This document shows positions 8,038 to 16,751 of a stretch of DNA of 64,000 nucleotides, piece after piece. This DNA comes from Acidobacteriaceae bacterium (GTDB lineage Bacteria; Acidobacteriota; Terriglobia; Terriglobales; Acidobacteriaceae). A program made the position numbers and the translations under genes. Each line of letters opens with the position of its first letter. Within the stretch, counting starts at the first letter, position 1. Below the pieces are notes generated by a model that saw only the letters and a list, made by a program, of their open reading frames with translations, searched no databases and was not told the origin of the DNA. The DNA is taken from contig JAJPKO010000010.1 of NCBI GenBank assembly GCA_021323655.1, positions 124,001 through 188,000 on the forward strand, in the 5' to 3' direction.

Positions 8038-9009
8038 ATGAAGTACGCAGTCTGGATTCTTGTATGGATCGGCACCGCATCTTTGGCAGGATGCAGATTG
8101 GTTGCCGTGGCGACAGCGCCGGGGAAAAAGCCGGCCCAGACGCGGAGTCAGGAGGCCCTGAAGGCGGACGCGCTCTTCTGGGAGACGTTCCATGGCGGCC
8201 GTTATGACCAGATTCCCGAGGCGCTGAATGCAGAGACGGCGGCGTATCTGGCCAACCCCTCGGACGCGGTCACGGCGGCGCATGTGGCCTTTCTACATAC
8301 ATGGCGCGTGTCGGAGATGGCGCGGCTGGACACTCCTCCTGCGACCATCACAGACGATATCGTGCTTGGTCAGAAATATTTTCAGGAAGCCGTGAAGCTG
8401 AATCCACATGAGGCAAGATACCAAGGATTTTTGGCCAGCATGATGCTGGCGGAGGGGAGCATCAACCAGGACGAAAAGCTCACCCGGGATGGATATTACC
8501 GTCTGCTTGACGCAGTGAAGGCCTGGCCGGAGTTTAACCTGTTTACTGCCGGGTACGTCATGAGCCAGCAGCCTGCCCACTCTGAACGCTACCAAAAAGC
8601 GATTGCCTGGCAATGGGAGACGCTCGACCGCTGTGCTGGCGAAAAGATTGATCGCAACAACCCGGATTTTTCCCGCTTTATGCATCAGGCCACGACAGAG
8701 GGGCCGAGGCGAGTGTGCTGGAATTCATGGATTGCGCCGCATAACTTTGAAGGCTTCTTTATGAATATGGGTGACATGCTGGTAAAAGAAGGCGACTGGC
8801 AGATGGCCCGGAAGATTTATGCTCAGGCAAAACTGTCACCTACTTATGGCCAGTGGAAATATAAGGACGTGCTGGAGCAAAGGATCGTGGGCGCGCAGGC
8901 GAACGTTGTGAGCTTCAACAGCAACGACCCGAAACTGGACAAACTCCATCAGCGTATCATGATTGACACGCCGGTGGCCTGCATGGCGTGCCACGAATCC
9001 ACAAAATAA
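8038..9009 (+). CDS. Lipoprotein with a C-terminal CxxCH motif, function unknown
   Basis: About 323 residues. The N-terminus is a lipoprotein signal (MKYAVWILVWIGTASLAGC). The middle is alpha-helical with TPR-like spacing, and the last residues carry CMACHESTK, a CxxCH motif that would bind a single c-type haem if the protein is periplasmic. The track starts at a GTG two codons upstream; the ATG at 8038 is preceded by ACAGGAGAG at correct distance. It is divergent from the TetR regulator with a shared operator, so expression is probably induced by the regulator's ligand. No known family recognised. A haem motif right at a C-terminus is unusual, so its use in haem attachment is uncertain. Confidence 0.75.
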   Translation: MKYAVWILVWIGTASLAGCRLVAVATAPGKKPAQTRSQEALKADALFWETFHGGRYDQIPEALNAETAAYLANPSDAVTAAHVAFLHTWRVSEMARLDTPPATITDDIVLGQKYFQEAVKLNPHEARYQGFLASMMLAEGSINQDEKLTRDGYYRLLDAVKAWPEFNLFTAGYVMSQQPAHSERYQKAIAWQWETLDRCAGEKIDRNNPDFSRFMHQATTEGPRRVCWNSWIAPHNFEGFFMNMGDMLVKEGDWQMARKIYAQAKLSPTYGQWKYKDVLEQRIVGAQANVVSFNSNDPKLDKLHQRIMIDTPVACMACHESTK

Positions 9010-9052
9010 AGGGATTACGGGAGGACGGGCTTCTCGGATACCGTGGTGCCGC

Positions 9053-9075
9053 CTTTTTCCGGGAATAGGAAAAAG
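9053..9075. repeat. Inverted repeat in the leader region before the EPS export operon
   Basis: CTTTTTCC (9053-9060) and GGAAAAAG (9068-9075) are perfect 8-base arms with a 7-base loop. Position is 44 bases after the upstream lipoprotein stop and about 150 bases before the sigma-54-like promoter. It could be a terminator of the upstream gene or an activator site for the downstream promoter. The rest of 9010-9227 shows no gene. Confidence 0.4.
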
Positions 9076-9227
9076 ATTTCCATTGCGGGGTCAGAATATT
9101 GCCTTTTCTCTCTTGAGAAAGGGACCATCCTGCTGTCTTTCGGGCGAGAAGGCCCTGCCTCGCCACGGATTTTCATAAAACTAGGCGATTCGAGCAGTTT
9201 TTCTCACTTCCAAGTGCCGCCGCACTA

Positions 9228-9243
9228 TGGCACGCCTCGTGCT
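9228..9243 (+). promoter_or_regulatory. Sigma-54-type -24/-12 promoter for the EPS export operon
   Basis: TGGCAC-GCCTC-GTGCT matches the TGGCAC-N5-TTGCW pattern with one mismatch, and the invariant GG and GC are ten bases apart as required. The predicted start is near 9254, giving a leader of about 35 bases before the first gene (ATG at 9289, preceded by GGGAGGTTGGAAG). Confidence 0.65.
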
Positions 9244-9288
9244 ACATAACAGGCGCGGAGACGGATTGGCCCTCCGGGAGGTTGGAAG

Positions 9289-9897
9289 ATGAAATTGTAT
9301 GCTGCGCTCTTACTGTCCACGCTGGTTCCGGTGTCAGCGCAGACATTTGTAAGCAAGGGGGCCCCAGATGTGCAGGCAGGCGCCCACAAGCCGGTGGTGA
9401 ATGATGCGGCCGACCCGGCGTATCTGATTGGTGCGGATGATGTTCTGGCTGTGACGGTGTGGAAGGAGCCGGAACTGTCGGCCACCGTGCCTGTCCGTTC
9501 CGATGGCAAGATTTCGCTTCCGCTGTTGAATGATGTGCAGGCCGCCGGGCTGACTCCGGCGCAACTGGCCGCAGACGTAAGCGAAAAGGTGAAGAAGTTT
9601 ATTACCGATCCGAGCGTGACTGTCATTGTGACCCAGATGAACAGCCGCAAGGCCTACATTATGGGCCTGGTCAACCATCAGGGCATGGTGCGCCTTCAGG
9701 CGAATATGACCGTATTACAGGCGCTTTCCGCTGCCGGTGGGCTGGCCCCGTTTGCGAACCGCAAGAAAATTTACGTCCTGCGCACTGAGAACGGGCAGGA
9801 GCAGAAGTTGCCTTTTAACTATGACGCAGTCATCAAGGGCAAGGACACGGACCAGAACGTGCTGTTGAAACCGGGAGACACAGTGGTCGTCCCATGA
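9289..9897 (+). CDS. Wza-like polysaccharide export protein (Poly_export + SLBB)
   Basis: Periplasmic/outer-membrane component of the exopolysaccharide exit channel. Signal peptide MKLYAALLLSTLVPVSA, a poly-export domain (YLIGADDVLAVTVWKEPELS...VRSDGKISLPLL, about residues 45-120), then one SLBB domain (AYIMGLVNHQGMVRL...LKPGDTVVVP). At 202 residues it is the short form: there is no second SLBB or C-terminal transmembrane helix as in E. coli Wza, so the actual outer-membrane pore may be formed by the beta-barrel protein encoded next. First gene of the plus-strand EPS operon, behind a sigma-54-like promoter. Its stop overlaps the next start (ATGA). Resembles the export protein of XrtA-type EPS loci. 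Confidence 0.9.
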   Translation: MKLYAALLLSTLVPVSAQTFVSKGAPDVQAGAHKPVVNDAADPAYLIGADDVLAVTVWKEPELSATVPVRSDGKISLPLLNDVQAAGLTPAQLAADVSEKVKKFITDPSVTVIVTQMNSRKAYIMGLVNHQGMVRLQANMTVLQALSAAGGLAPFANRKKIYVLRTENGQEQKLPFNYDAVIKGKDTDQNVLLKPGDTVVVP

Positions 9898-11345
9898 GGC
9901 AATCCATGAAATCTTTTGTGAGTAAATTTCCTTATCTGCTTTGGGTCTTTCTGATTGCGACTGCGCTGATGGCGCAACAGCAGGAACAGCAATCCTCGAC
10001 GGCCTCCATTCATCCTGAAGACGGCGATGGTGTGGTGTTAGACCAGGCAGATGCTGCCCCGGACGCTACCGATGGCGTGATGGCAGTCACGCCCGATGAT
10101 CGCCCACTGACGGGCGGCCGCGTTATCGGAACAGGTTCGCGCGGGCCGCGCCACAGCTTTTTTGTGCCCGGCTTCCGGGTGGCGCAGATACTCGACTCCA
10201 ACGCTGAGATGGTGGCTAACAGCCATTATCGTGGCTTTTCCAGCCTGAATGGCGACCTACAACTGATCCATTATTTTGGCGCCAGCACCAGCATTCGCTA
10301 TGCCGGCGCGGTCCGTTATGATACGCGGGCAGAAGTGGAAGGGCTGCAGCAGTTTACCAATGCACATGCGCTCTCCATCTCGCACCTGAACAGGTTCCGC
10401 ACCTGGGACCTGCTCTTTGACAACGAGACACAGTATTCGCAGGGCTCAAACTTTGGCGCTACCGGCATGGAAGGGCTTGGTTCCATAATTACGGCAACCA
10501 GTGCGTGGGGAGGGGTGGGAAATATCCAGCTTGAATCCACAGCATTGCAGCCTGACCTCGCTCCGAACCAGAGCATCCTCACGCTGCGGTCGGGCAGGGT
10601 AAGCAACACTGTTTTGGGGGAAGCGGACTACCGGCCAGACGAGCGCAACACGTTTACCATGACAGGTTTTTATGGGCTGCTCCACTTTACTGATCGCGGG
10701 CTGATTGACACGTCGCAAACAGGATTTGTGTTGGGCGCAAATCGCGCGCTGTCTCCTGTGGATTCAGTGGCCGTGGAGTATGGCTTTTCCAATTTCGGCT
10801 TCTCGGGTACTACGGAAACGCTCAAGAACAACTATGTTGGGCTTCTGTATGGGAGAAAGCTGACCGGACATATTGCCGTTTCTGCTGGGGCAGGACCGCA
10901 GTTCATTTCCGACAGGACTTCCATCAGTAATGATGATCGTCTGGGATGGCAGGGGCGCGCTACGCTGGACTGGCAGATGCGCCGCATCGGTCTTCACGCA
11001 GGGGTGCTGCGGAACCTTACGTCAGGTTCCGGTGTGCTATTTGGCGCATACACCAACAGCATACAGGGCGGAGTCAGCTACGGAATCTCGCGCAACTGGG
11101 ACTCTTCCTTCATGTTTGGATGGGCGCGTAACACGGGAGTTTCGTCGCCGCTCCGCTACAACACGCAATATTTTGGAGCTTCAGCCGCGCGCCACATTGG
11201 CCGCGACCGCAGCCTCTTCTTCAGCTATGACCTCCAGCACCAGACATCGTTTGGGTGTGCGCAGACCACCTGCGCCGTCAATGGCGTGCGGCATGTGTTT
11301 GGAGCGGGCTTCTCGTGGACCCATCAACCTATCGGTATGTATTGA
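9894..11345 (+). CDS. Outer-membrane beta-barrel protein of the EPS cluster
   Basis: 483 residues with a signal peptide (MKSFVSKFPYLLWVFLIATALMAQ after a short MRQS lead), a low-complexity Gln/Asp-rich linker, and then alternating hydrophobic/polar strands with aromatic girdles through to the C-terminus (WTHQPIGMY), the usual look of a large beta-barrel. Position between the Wza-like and Wzz-like genes fits the outer-membrane barrel protein of XrtA/PEP-CTERM-type EPS operons. Start chosen by the ATGA overlap with the preceding gene. Most likely forms or decorates the outer-membrane exit for the polysaccharide; this is an inference from position and composition, since the primary sequence of such barrels is poorly conserved. 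Confidence 0.75.
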   Translation: MRQSMKSFVSKFPYLLWVFLIATALMAQQQEQQSSTASIHPEDGDGVVLDQADAAPDATDGVMAVTPDDRPLTGGRVIGTGSRGPRHSFFVPGFRVAQILDSNAEMVANSHYRGFSSLNGDLQLIHYFGASTSIRYAGAVRYDTRAEVEGLQQFTNAHALSISHLNRFRTWDLLFDNETQYSQGSNFGATGMEGLGSIITATSAWGGVGNIQLESTALQPDLAPNQSILTLRSGRVSNTVLGEADYRPDERNTFTMTGFYGLLHFTDRGLIDTSQTGFVLGANRALSPVDSVAVEYGFSNFGFSGTTETLKNNYVGLLYGRKLTGHIAVSAGAGPQFISDRTSISNDDRLGWQGRATLDWQMRRIGLHAGVLRNLTSGSGVLFGAYTNSIQGGVSYGISRNWDSSFMFGWARNTGVSSPLRYNTQYFGASAARHIGRDRSLFFSYDLQHQTSFGCAQTTCAVNGVRHVFGAGFSWTHQPIGMY

Positions 11346-11353
11346 GGACAGAA

Positions 11354-12802
11354 ATGGAAGAACAAGGCCCACAATTTAAACTTCAGGACGTTCTGGCCAT
11401 TTTGAAGAGACGGCTTGGTTGGGTGCTGGTGCCAGCATTGCTGGGGCCGGTCATAGGGATGATTGTCTCATTTGGAATCAAGCCGGTCTATACTTCGCAG
11501 ACGTTTGTGCTGGTGGAGCAGCAGAAGGTGCCCGACACAATTGTAACTCCAGTAGTTACAGACCAGCTTGAGATGCGGCTGATGACTATGCAGGACCAGA
11601 TTCTGAGCCGGTCTAATCTTGAGCCCATCATCAAGCGCTTTGATCTGTATCACCAGGACAGATTGCGTGTTCCTATGGAGACACTGGTGGCGCGTCTGCG
11701 CAAAGATATTAAGGTAACGCCGCTGCGGCCTGACGGAACAAGCGACCTGCGCGGGTTCTACATTGCCGTGAGTGCGGAAAAGCCGCAAATTGCGCGAGAA
11801 GTCTGCGCGGAGATTCTCTCCATGTTTATGGCGGAGAACCTGAAGGTGCGCGCGCAGCGGGCCGAAGACACCACCACGTTTCTGGCTGGTCAGCTGCAAG
11901 ACGCGAAAAGCAAGCTCGATGACTACGATGCCAAGCTGGCAGCCTTCAAAAGCAAGTATCTTGGCCAGCTGCCCACAGACCAGGACCGCAACCTGCAAAT
12001 GCTCTCAACCCTGAGCTCGCAGCTGGATGCTGCGAACCAGGCGCTGGCGCAGGCATTGCAACAGAAGGCAGCGCAGGAGGCGCTGATAGCCCAGGCGGTG
12101 AACAGCCTCCAGGCTTCTCAGAAAGGTACGGACAGCCCGACAGATCTTGAGCACGAACTCCAGGCGCTGCAAATGCAACTGGCTACGCTGGAAGCGCGCT
12201 ACACGCCTGAGTATCCTGATGTGGTCAGAACAAAGGCGCAGGTTCAAACACTGACAAAGCAACTGGCCGCCGCCAGAAAAAATGCCGCCAGCGGAAACAG
12301 CCCGACTGCAGCGAATGTTCCGGACACGCCGGAGCTGGCCCAGTTGCGCGTAGCGCTGCGTGGAATGGATGAGACCGTCCGCCTGAAACGCGCCGAGCAG
12401 ACCCGGCTTGAGGGCGAGATTCGCAGCTTCCAGTCACGAGTTCAGCTAAGCCCGGTGGTGGAGGAGCAGTACAAATCACTCACTCGCGATTACGAGAGCG
12501 CGTTGCAGTTTTACAACGATCTGTTGAACAAGAAGACGCAGGCGGAGATGGCAACAGACCTGGAATTGCGGCGCGAAGGAGAGCAGTTCCGTGTGATGGA
12601 TTCGCCCGATTTGCCGGCGCGTCCCAGCTCTCCCAACCGGTTGAAGTGCGCGTTGGCCGGATTTGCGGCGGGACTCTTCCTGGGTGCTGCGCTTGCGGCG
12701 ATGTTTGAGCTGAAGGAGCGGTTTATCCGCACAGAGGAAGATGTAACGAAGCACCTGGACCTGATTACGCTGATCGGCATCCCTGATTTCGCGGAAAAGT
12801 AG
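11354..12802 (+). CDS. Wzz/GumC-like polysaccharide chain-length determinant
   Basis: Inner-membrane co-polymerase that governs chain length and links the periplasmic export parts to the cytosolic kinase. N-terminal Wzz domain with a transmembrane helix at about residues 19-41 (LGWVLVPALLGPVIGMIVSFG), a long periplasmic coiled coil (about 150-400, many Q/A/L heptads) and a second transmembrane helix near the C-terminus (CALAGFAAGLFLGAALAAMF) just after the proline-rich PARPSSPN motif. The ORF track starts 33 codons early inside the upstream gene; the ATG at 11354 follows TGAGGACAG and lies nine bases after the previous stop. About 482 residues. No kinase domain is fused; that function is encoded separately at 13700. 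Confidence 0.92.
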   Translation: MEEQGPQFKLQDVLAILKRRLGWVLVPALLGPVIGMIVSFGIKPVYTSQTFVLVEQQKVPDTIVTPVVTDQLEMRLMTMQDQILSRSNLEPIIKRFDLYHQDRLRVPMETLVARLRKDIKVTPLRPDGTSDLRGFYIAVSAEKPQIAREVCAEILSMFMAENLKVRAQRAEDTTTFLAGQLQDAKSKLDDYDAKLAAFKSKYLGQLPTDQDRNLQMLSTLSSQLDAANQALAQALQQKAAQEALIAQAVNSLQASQKGTDSPTDLEHELQALQMQLATLEARYTPEYPDVVRTKAQVQTLTKQLAAARKNAASGNSPTAANVPDTPELAQLRVALRGMDETVRLKRAEQTRLEGEIRSFQSRVQLSPVVEEQYKSLTRDYESALQFYNDLLNKKTQAEMATDLELRREGEQFRVMDSPDLPARPSSPNRLKCALAGFAAGLFLGAALAAMFELKERFIRTEEDVTKHLDLITLIGIPDFAEK

Positions 12803-12847
12803 CCATGCAGGACTTGTTCAAAGCAGGAAAGGCGGAACAGCAGAGAC

Positions 12848-13678
12848 ATGTATGAAAAATATTTTCAGTTGAAGACGGCGCCTTTCAGCGTAAGTCCCGA
12901 TCCTAAGTTTTTGTATCCCACCAGCGCTGTGAGAGAGGCACTGGCCACGCTCGCATATGGGGTCAATCATCGCAAAGGCTTCATTTTGCTTACCGGAGAT
13001 GTAGGTACAGGCAAGACCACTATCCTTAACATTTTTATGCAGTGGCTGCGTTCACAAAACGCGGCCACTGCCTTTATCTACAATCCTCGCCTGCGGCCGG
13101 AGGAGCTTCTGGATTTTATGCTGGCTGATTTTCATGTGCGCTGTCCTTCCACGGTGAAGAGCCGCCGCCTGCTTCGGCTGACGGATTGGCTGCTGGAGCG
13201 GCACCGGGAAGGACAGCCTGTTGTGCTCGTGGTGGACGAGGCGCAGCAGCTTTCCGCCGATGTACTTGAGGAGCTTCGTTTACTGACGAACCTGGAGACG
13301 CCGACGGAAAAGCTGCTGCAGATTGTGCTCTCAGGCCAGCCGGAGTTGGTGACGCTGCTGGCGCATCCTTCTTTGCGTCAATTACGGCAGAGAATTACGC
13401 TGTGCTGCCGCACCGGTCCGTTTTCTCAGGAGCAGACGCGGGAGTACATCGAGCAGCGGCTGAACATTGCCGGGGCTGAGCGCAAGGACGTGTTTTCTCC
13501 GGAGGCTGTCGCACGGGTCCACGATATCTCAGGAGGTATCGCACGTGTCATCAATGTTCTGTGCGAACAGGCGCTCATTTATGGCTACTGCGAGAACAAA
13601 ACCACGATCGGCCCGGAAGCCATTGACTCGATCGCGCGTGAATACAACCTGACCGGGGCGGAACTGACGCGCGTTTGA
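12848..13678 (+). CDS. ExeA-like AAA ATPase of the EPS system
   Basis: 276 residues. N-terminal MYEKYFQLKTAPFSVSPDP signature of GspA/ExeA-type and XrtA-associated ATPases, Walker A GDVGTGKTT (about 50-58), Walker B VVLVVDEAQQ (about 125-133), and the AAA_22-style sensor region (QLRQRITLCCRTGPF). Found between the chain-length protein and the tyrosine kinase, as in XrtA/PEP-CTERM EPS operons. Its role in those systems is not settled; it may power assembly of the export machine. No transmembrane or peptidoglycan-binding domain is attached. Spacing is 45 bases from the upstream gene and 21 to the downstream gene, so it is co-transcribed. Confidence 0.88.
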   Translation: MYEKYFQLKTAPFSVSPDPKFLYPTSAVREALATLAYGVNHRKGFILLTGDVGTGKTTILNIFMQWLRSQNAATAFIYNPRLRPEELLDFMLADFHVRCPSTVKSRRLLRLTDWLLERHREGQPVVLVVDEAQQLSADVLEELRLLTNLETPTEKLLQIVLSGQPELVTLLAHPSLRQLRQRITLCCRTGPFSQEQTREYIEQRLNIAGAERKDVFSPEAVARVHDISGGIARVINVLCEQALIYGYCENKTTIGPEAIDSIAREYNLTGAELTRV

Positions 13679-13699
13679 TCGCGAGAAAAGGAAAGCATT

Positions 13700-14548
13700 A
13701 TGAGCCGCATTTACGAAGCATTGCAAAAGGCGCAAAATGAACATCGAAACGACCAGCCGTCATCCGTTTCCGTGATTGAGGAAATGATTCGGCCCCGGTG
13801 GGAAGCTGCGCCGCAGAAGGAAACCGTAGACCGCGGGCCTGTTCTGTCGCTGGCAACCCGAAAGGCGTGGTCGCCAGAGAAAAAGAGGATGCCTTTTTTC
13901 GATGAAGCTGATTCGATTGGTAAAGAGCAGTTTCGTACACTGCGTTCACGCCTCTATCAGTTGCGCGAGCAGCGCAAGCTTTCCGCTCTGTTGATTTCAA
14001 GCGCGATGGCGGAGGAGGGCAAAAGCTTTACGGCTGCGAACCTGGCCCATGTTTTTGCTTTGCAGCCTGAACGCCGCGTTGTGCTTGTGGATTGTGATCT
14101 GCGTCGCGGCTCGCTTGCTTCCTTTCTGGGAGCTCCGCATACGCCGGGGCTTTCCGAATACCTGAACGGAGAGTGCGCACTTGAAGAAGTGCTGCAAGCA
14201 GGCGGAGCGGAGAATTTCTTTCTTCTTCCATGTGGCAGTCGCGTGCAGCAACCCGGAGAGCTGATTGCCAGCCCCCGCATGGCCAAGCTGGTGGAGCAGT
14301 TGCGTGCGCGCTTTGATTGGGTCATTGTAGACACACCCCCAGCCACGCTGTTTTCTGATGCAAGCGTGCTTGCAGATTTATGCGATGGAGTGCTGCTGGT
14401 GGTCAAGTCCGGCGCAACGCCAATCCGTATGGCGAAAAATGCGAGTCTGGAATTCAAAAAGAAGAGCCTGCTCGGTGTTGTGCTGAACAAATCCGCCGAA
14501 GTGCTGCAGGATTCTTCATATTATGCTTATGCCACGGCGGAAGCTTAA
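13700..14548 (+). CDS. CpsD/CapB-type tyrosine autokinase
   Basis: BY-kinase that autophosphorylates on C-terminal tyrosines and controls polymer assembly with the Wzz-like partner. The start (MSRIYEALQKAQNEH) is the usual one for the family. Walker A AMAEEGKSFT (about 102-111), Walker A' VVLVDCDLRRG (127-137) and Walker B VIVDTPP are all present. The C-terminus ends in SSYYAYATAEA, a short tyrosine cluster that is the expected phosphorylation site. 282 residues. Because the Wzz partner is encoded separately, this is the split (Firmicutes/XrtA-like) arrangement rather than the fused Wzc type. Ribosome binding site AAAGGAAAGC precedes the ATG. Confidence 0.92.
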   Translation: MSRIYEALQKAQNEHRNDQPSSVSVIEEMIRPRWEAAPQKETVDRGPVLSLATRKAWSPEKKRMPFFDEADSIGKEQFRTLRSRLYQLREQRKLSALLISSAMAEEGKSFTAANLAHVFALQPERRVVLVDCDLRRGSLASFLGAPHTPGLSEYLNGECALEEVLQAGGAENFFLLPCGSRVQQPGELIASPRMAKLVEQLRARFDWVIVDTPPATLFSDASVLADLCDGVLLVVKSGATPIRMAKNASLEFKKKSLLGVVLNKSAEVLQDSSYYAYATAEA

Positions 14549-14554
14549 GAACCA

Positions 14555-16009
14555 ATGCGATTCAGACAAATTGCTCTGTTTGCTGCAGCTTTGATTTGTG
14601 TGCACGCGTACGCCAAGGATGTGTACATTGCGCAGGCCGCTGCTGGTTTGCAGGACGGGTCTTCATGTGCAAACGCGCAATCGGTTGCATGGTTTAACCG
14701 TACCTCGGGCCAGATTGCGCCAGGGGATACGGTGCATCTTTGCGGTGTGATCTCCACTATGGTTGAGCCCAAGGACGATGGAATTTCCGGCTCTCCCATT
14801 ACGATTGTGTTCGAGAAGGATGCCAAAATTTCTGCACCGTCCTTTTGGGTCGGGGTGCGACAGTTCGGGACGGGAATCAATCTGGACAAACGGCACTTTT
14901 ACATTGTGGATGGCGGCCAAAACGGAACCATCGAGGCCACCAGCAATGGCACGCCGGGCGTAAACGAACATAGTGATGACATTTCAGGAGTAGATACAGA
15001 CCGGGCGGGCGACATCACCATCCACAACCTGACCATTACCGGAATGTACCGCCGCACACCGTACTCGCATGATGCGAATAAATATGGATGCGGATCATGG
15101 GGCGGCTCGATGACTGGCACAAACATATTTGAAAACAACACGGTCACGGATGCGAATTGCGGAGTGCAGTGGAACACCGACAATACGCAGGGCGGGACGA
15201 TGATTGTCCGTAACAATTCCATCAGTCGCGTCTCCTGGGGGTTTGCTTCTGGCGGGGGCGGGCCGGTACGTCTGCAGTTTTATGGCAACCAGCTTTTCGA
15301 CGGATATGTGTGGTCAGGGCAGATCCAAACCGGCGATGGACACTTTCACAACGATCCATTCCACATCTGGACCACAAGCTCTACGACTTCGTTCCAACAA
15401 CTGGCTGTATACAACAACTGGGTCTTTGGCGATTGGGGAGACAACAGCACCGGGGCATTTTATTTTGAATGCCAGGGGCCCGCGAATGACTGCCCTGCGC
15501 TCATCTACAACAACATTGTTTCCAGCAAAAGTGGATTCACGAACGGAGCAGTCGCCCTCAAGTATGCAGAGCATGTCCGCATTTTCAATAATGTTTTCGC
15601 GTCGCCGGGCAATGCAATCCAGATTGAAGATAATACGCTGGGTGATACTTCCACTCCGACGCGTTATGTGGATGTGGAGAACAATCTCTTCTATGGCGTA
15701 AATACGCCGATGGCGCTCAATGACAACTCCACCTATGGCACGGTAGACCACAACGCTTACTGGGACACATCCGTGGGCAATGACGCGCACAAAATTACAG
15801 GCAACCCAAAGGTGGATTCAAACTTTGTGCCAGCGCCCGGATCGCCTTTAATTGGCCAGGGTGTAAATCTGAGTGCCTACTTCACTGTCGATCGCGTTGG
15901 TAGTCCGCGGCCATCCAGTGGTGCCTGGACCATTGGCGCCTACGAAGGTGCATCGGGAAGCGGAAGCAAGCCAGCCGCGCCTCCGAGGCTGACTGCAACA
16001 CCGAAGTAA
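14555..16009 (+). CDS. Secreted right-handed parallel beta-helix protein with choice-of-anchor Q-like end
   Basis: 484 residues with a signal peptide (MRFRQIALFAAALICVHAYA). The body has many short turns with Asn ladders (IHNLTITGMY, NIFENNTVTDANCG, IVRNNSISRV, RIFNNVFASPGN), the pattern of a right-handed beta-helix as in pectate lyase-like and polysaccharide-modifying enzymes. The C-terminal APGSPLIGQGVN...GAWTIGAYE segment matches the choice-of-anchor Q type of ending. It starts six bases after the kinase stop, so it is the last gene of the export operon. A lyase, epimerase or simple polymer-binding role are all possible; no catalytic residues can be assigned by eye. Confidence 0.82.
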   Translation: MRFRQIALFAAALICVHAYAKDVYIAQAAAGLQDGSSCANAQSVAWFNRTSGQIAPGDTVHLCGVISTMVEPKDDGISGSPITIVFEKDAKISAPSFWVGVRQFGTGINLDKRHFYIVDGGQNGTIEATSNGTPGVNEHSDDISGVDTDRAGDITIHNLTITGMYRRTPYSHDANKYGCGSWGGSMTGTNIFENNTVTDANCGVQWNTDNTQGGTMIVRNNSISRVSWGFASGGGGPVRLQFYGNQLFDGYVWSGQIQTGDGHFHNDPFHIWTTSSTTSFQQLAVYNNWVFGDWGDNSTGAFYFECQGPANDCPALIYNNIVSSKSGFTNGAVALKYAEHVRIFNNVFASPGNAIQIEDNTLGDTSTPTRYVDVENNLFYGVNTPMALNDNSTYGTVDHNAYWDTSVGNDAHKITGNPKVDSNFVPAPGSPLIGQGVNLSAYFTVDRVGSPRPSSGAWTIGAYEGASGSGSKPAAPPRLTATPK

Positions 16010-16045
16010 ATCCAAGGCGAGGTGTAAGGAGCTACAAGAGTTTGA

Positions 16046-16738
16046 TTATCGTGAAAGCGGCGCGACACCGCCCAGCACCCACATCTTCTTGTCCGCGTCG
16101 TACTGGCTTACTACTCGCGCCGGGTTTCCGCTGATGACGCAGTAGTCCGGAAAGCTGCGAGTCACCACGGCATTTGCTGCAACCACACAGTGTTTACCTA
16201 ACGTAAGCCCACCCTTGGAGCAGACAATGGCTGCGCCGAAACCAAGAAACGATCCTTCTCCGATACGTACGGTGCCGCCTTCGGTCACGCCTTGTTGTTC
16301 AACGGGGCGCGTCACATCTTCATAGGCGTGATTATGGTCCATGATGAGCACGCCAGGCCCGGTAGTTACATCTTGTTCCAGAAAGATCTGGTTCCGAGCA
16401 GAAAGCATTGTGCGGCGTCCAATCACGCAGCGGTCGCCCAGCACAATGGCAGGGCCGTCGTTCTCAGGTGTAAGCGTCACATTCAGCCAAACATCTTTGC
16501 CGATGTATACACCGCTGCCCATGGCAATGCGGTCGGCCTTGCTGCGCCGTACGTCAGCAGAGTAGTGGAAAGCAACACCATTGCCCACGGAGGCAAACGG
16601 ATAAGTTGCCGTCATCCACAAAGTGCGCAGCTTGGAGATCAGCCGCTCAGCAAAGTAGAGGGGGTCGTCATGGATTTGCGGAGCCACCACGTTGGAAGGG
16701 AGTGCCATGTCTTCGGCGATGTCAAGGTATGCGTTCAT
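16046..16738 (-). CDS. Left-handed beta-helix (hexapeptide) acyltransferase
   Basis: 230 residues, with hexapeptide-repeat turns in the second half (PAIVLGDRCVIGRRTMLSAR, GPGVLIMDHNHAYEDV, VRIGEGSFLGFGAAIVCSKG, LGKHCVVAANAVVTRSF) and a terminal YCVISGNPARVV typical of WcaF/NodL-type O-acetyltransferases. Likely acetylates a sugar of the exopolysaccharide using acetyl-CoA. It is the last gene of the long minus-strand EPS block, 13 bases after the glycosyltransferase upstream, and is convergent with the export operon with only a 36-base gap and no obvious terminator hairpin. Confidence 0.87.
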   Translation of the reverse strand: MNAYLDIAEDMALPSNVVAPQIHDDPLYFAERLISKLRTLWMTATYPFASVGNGVAFHYSADVRRSKADRIAMGSGVYIGKDVWLNVTLTPENDGPAIVLGDRCVIGRRTMLSARNQIFLEQDVTTGPGVLIMDHNHAYEDVTRPVEQQGVTEGGTVRIGEGSFLGFGAAIVCSKGGLTLGKHCVVAANAVVTRSFPDYCVISGNPARVVSQYDADKKMWVLGGVAPLSR

Positions 16739-16751
16739 TTGCGTGTATGCC

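Noticed and set aside
9010-9288. Cyclic-di-GMP riboswitch before the EPS operon
   Set aside because: The GEMM core sequence is not recognisable; the region is better explained by dyads and a sigma-54 site.
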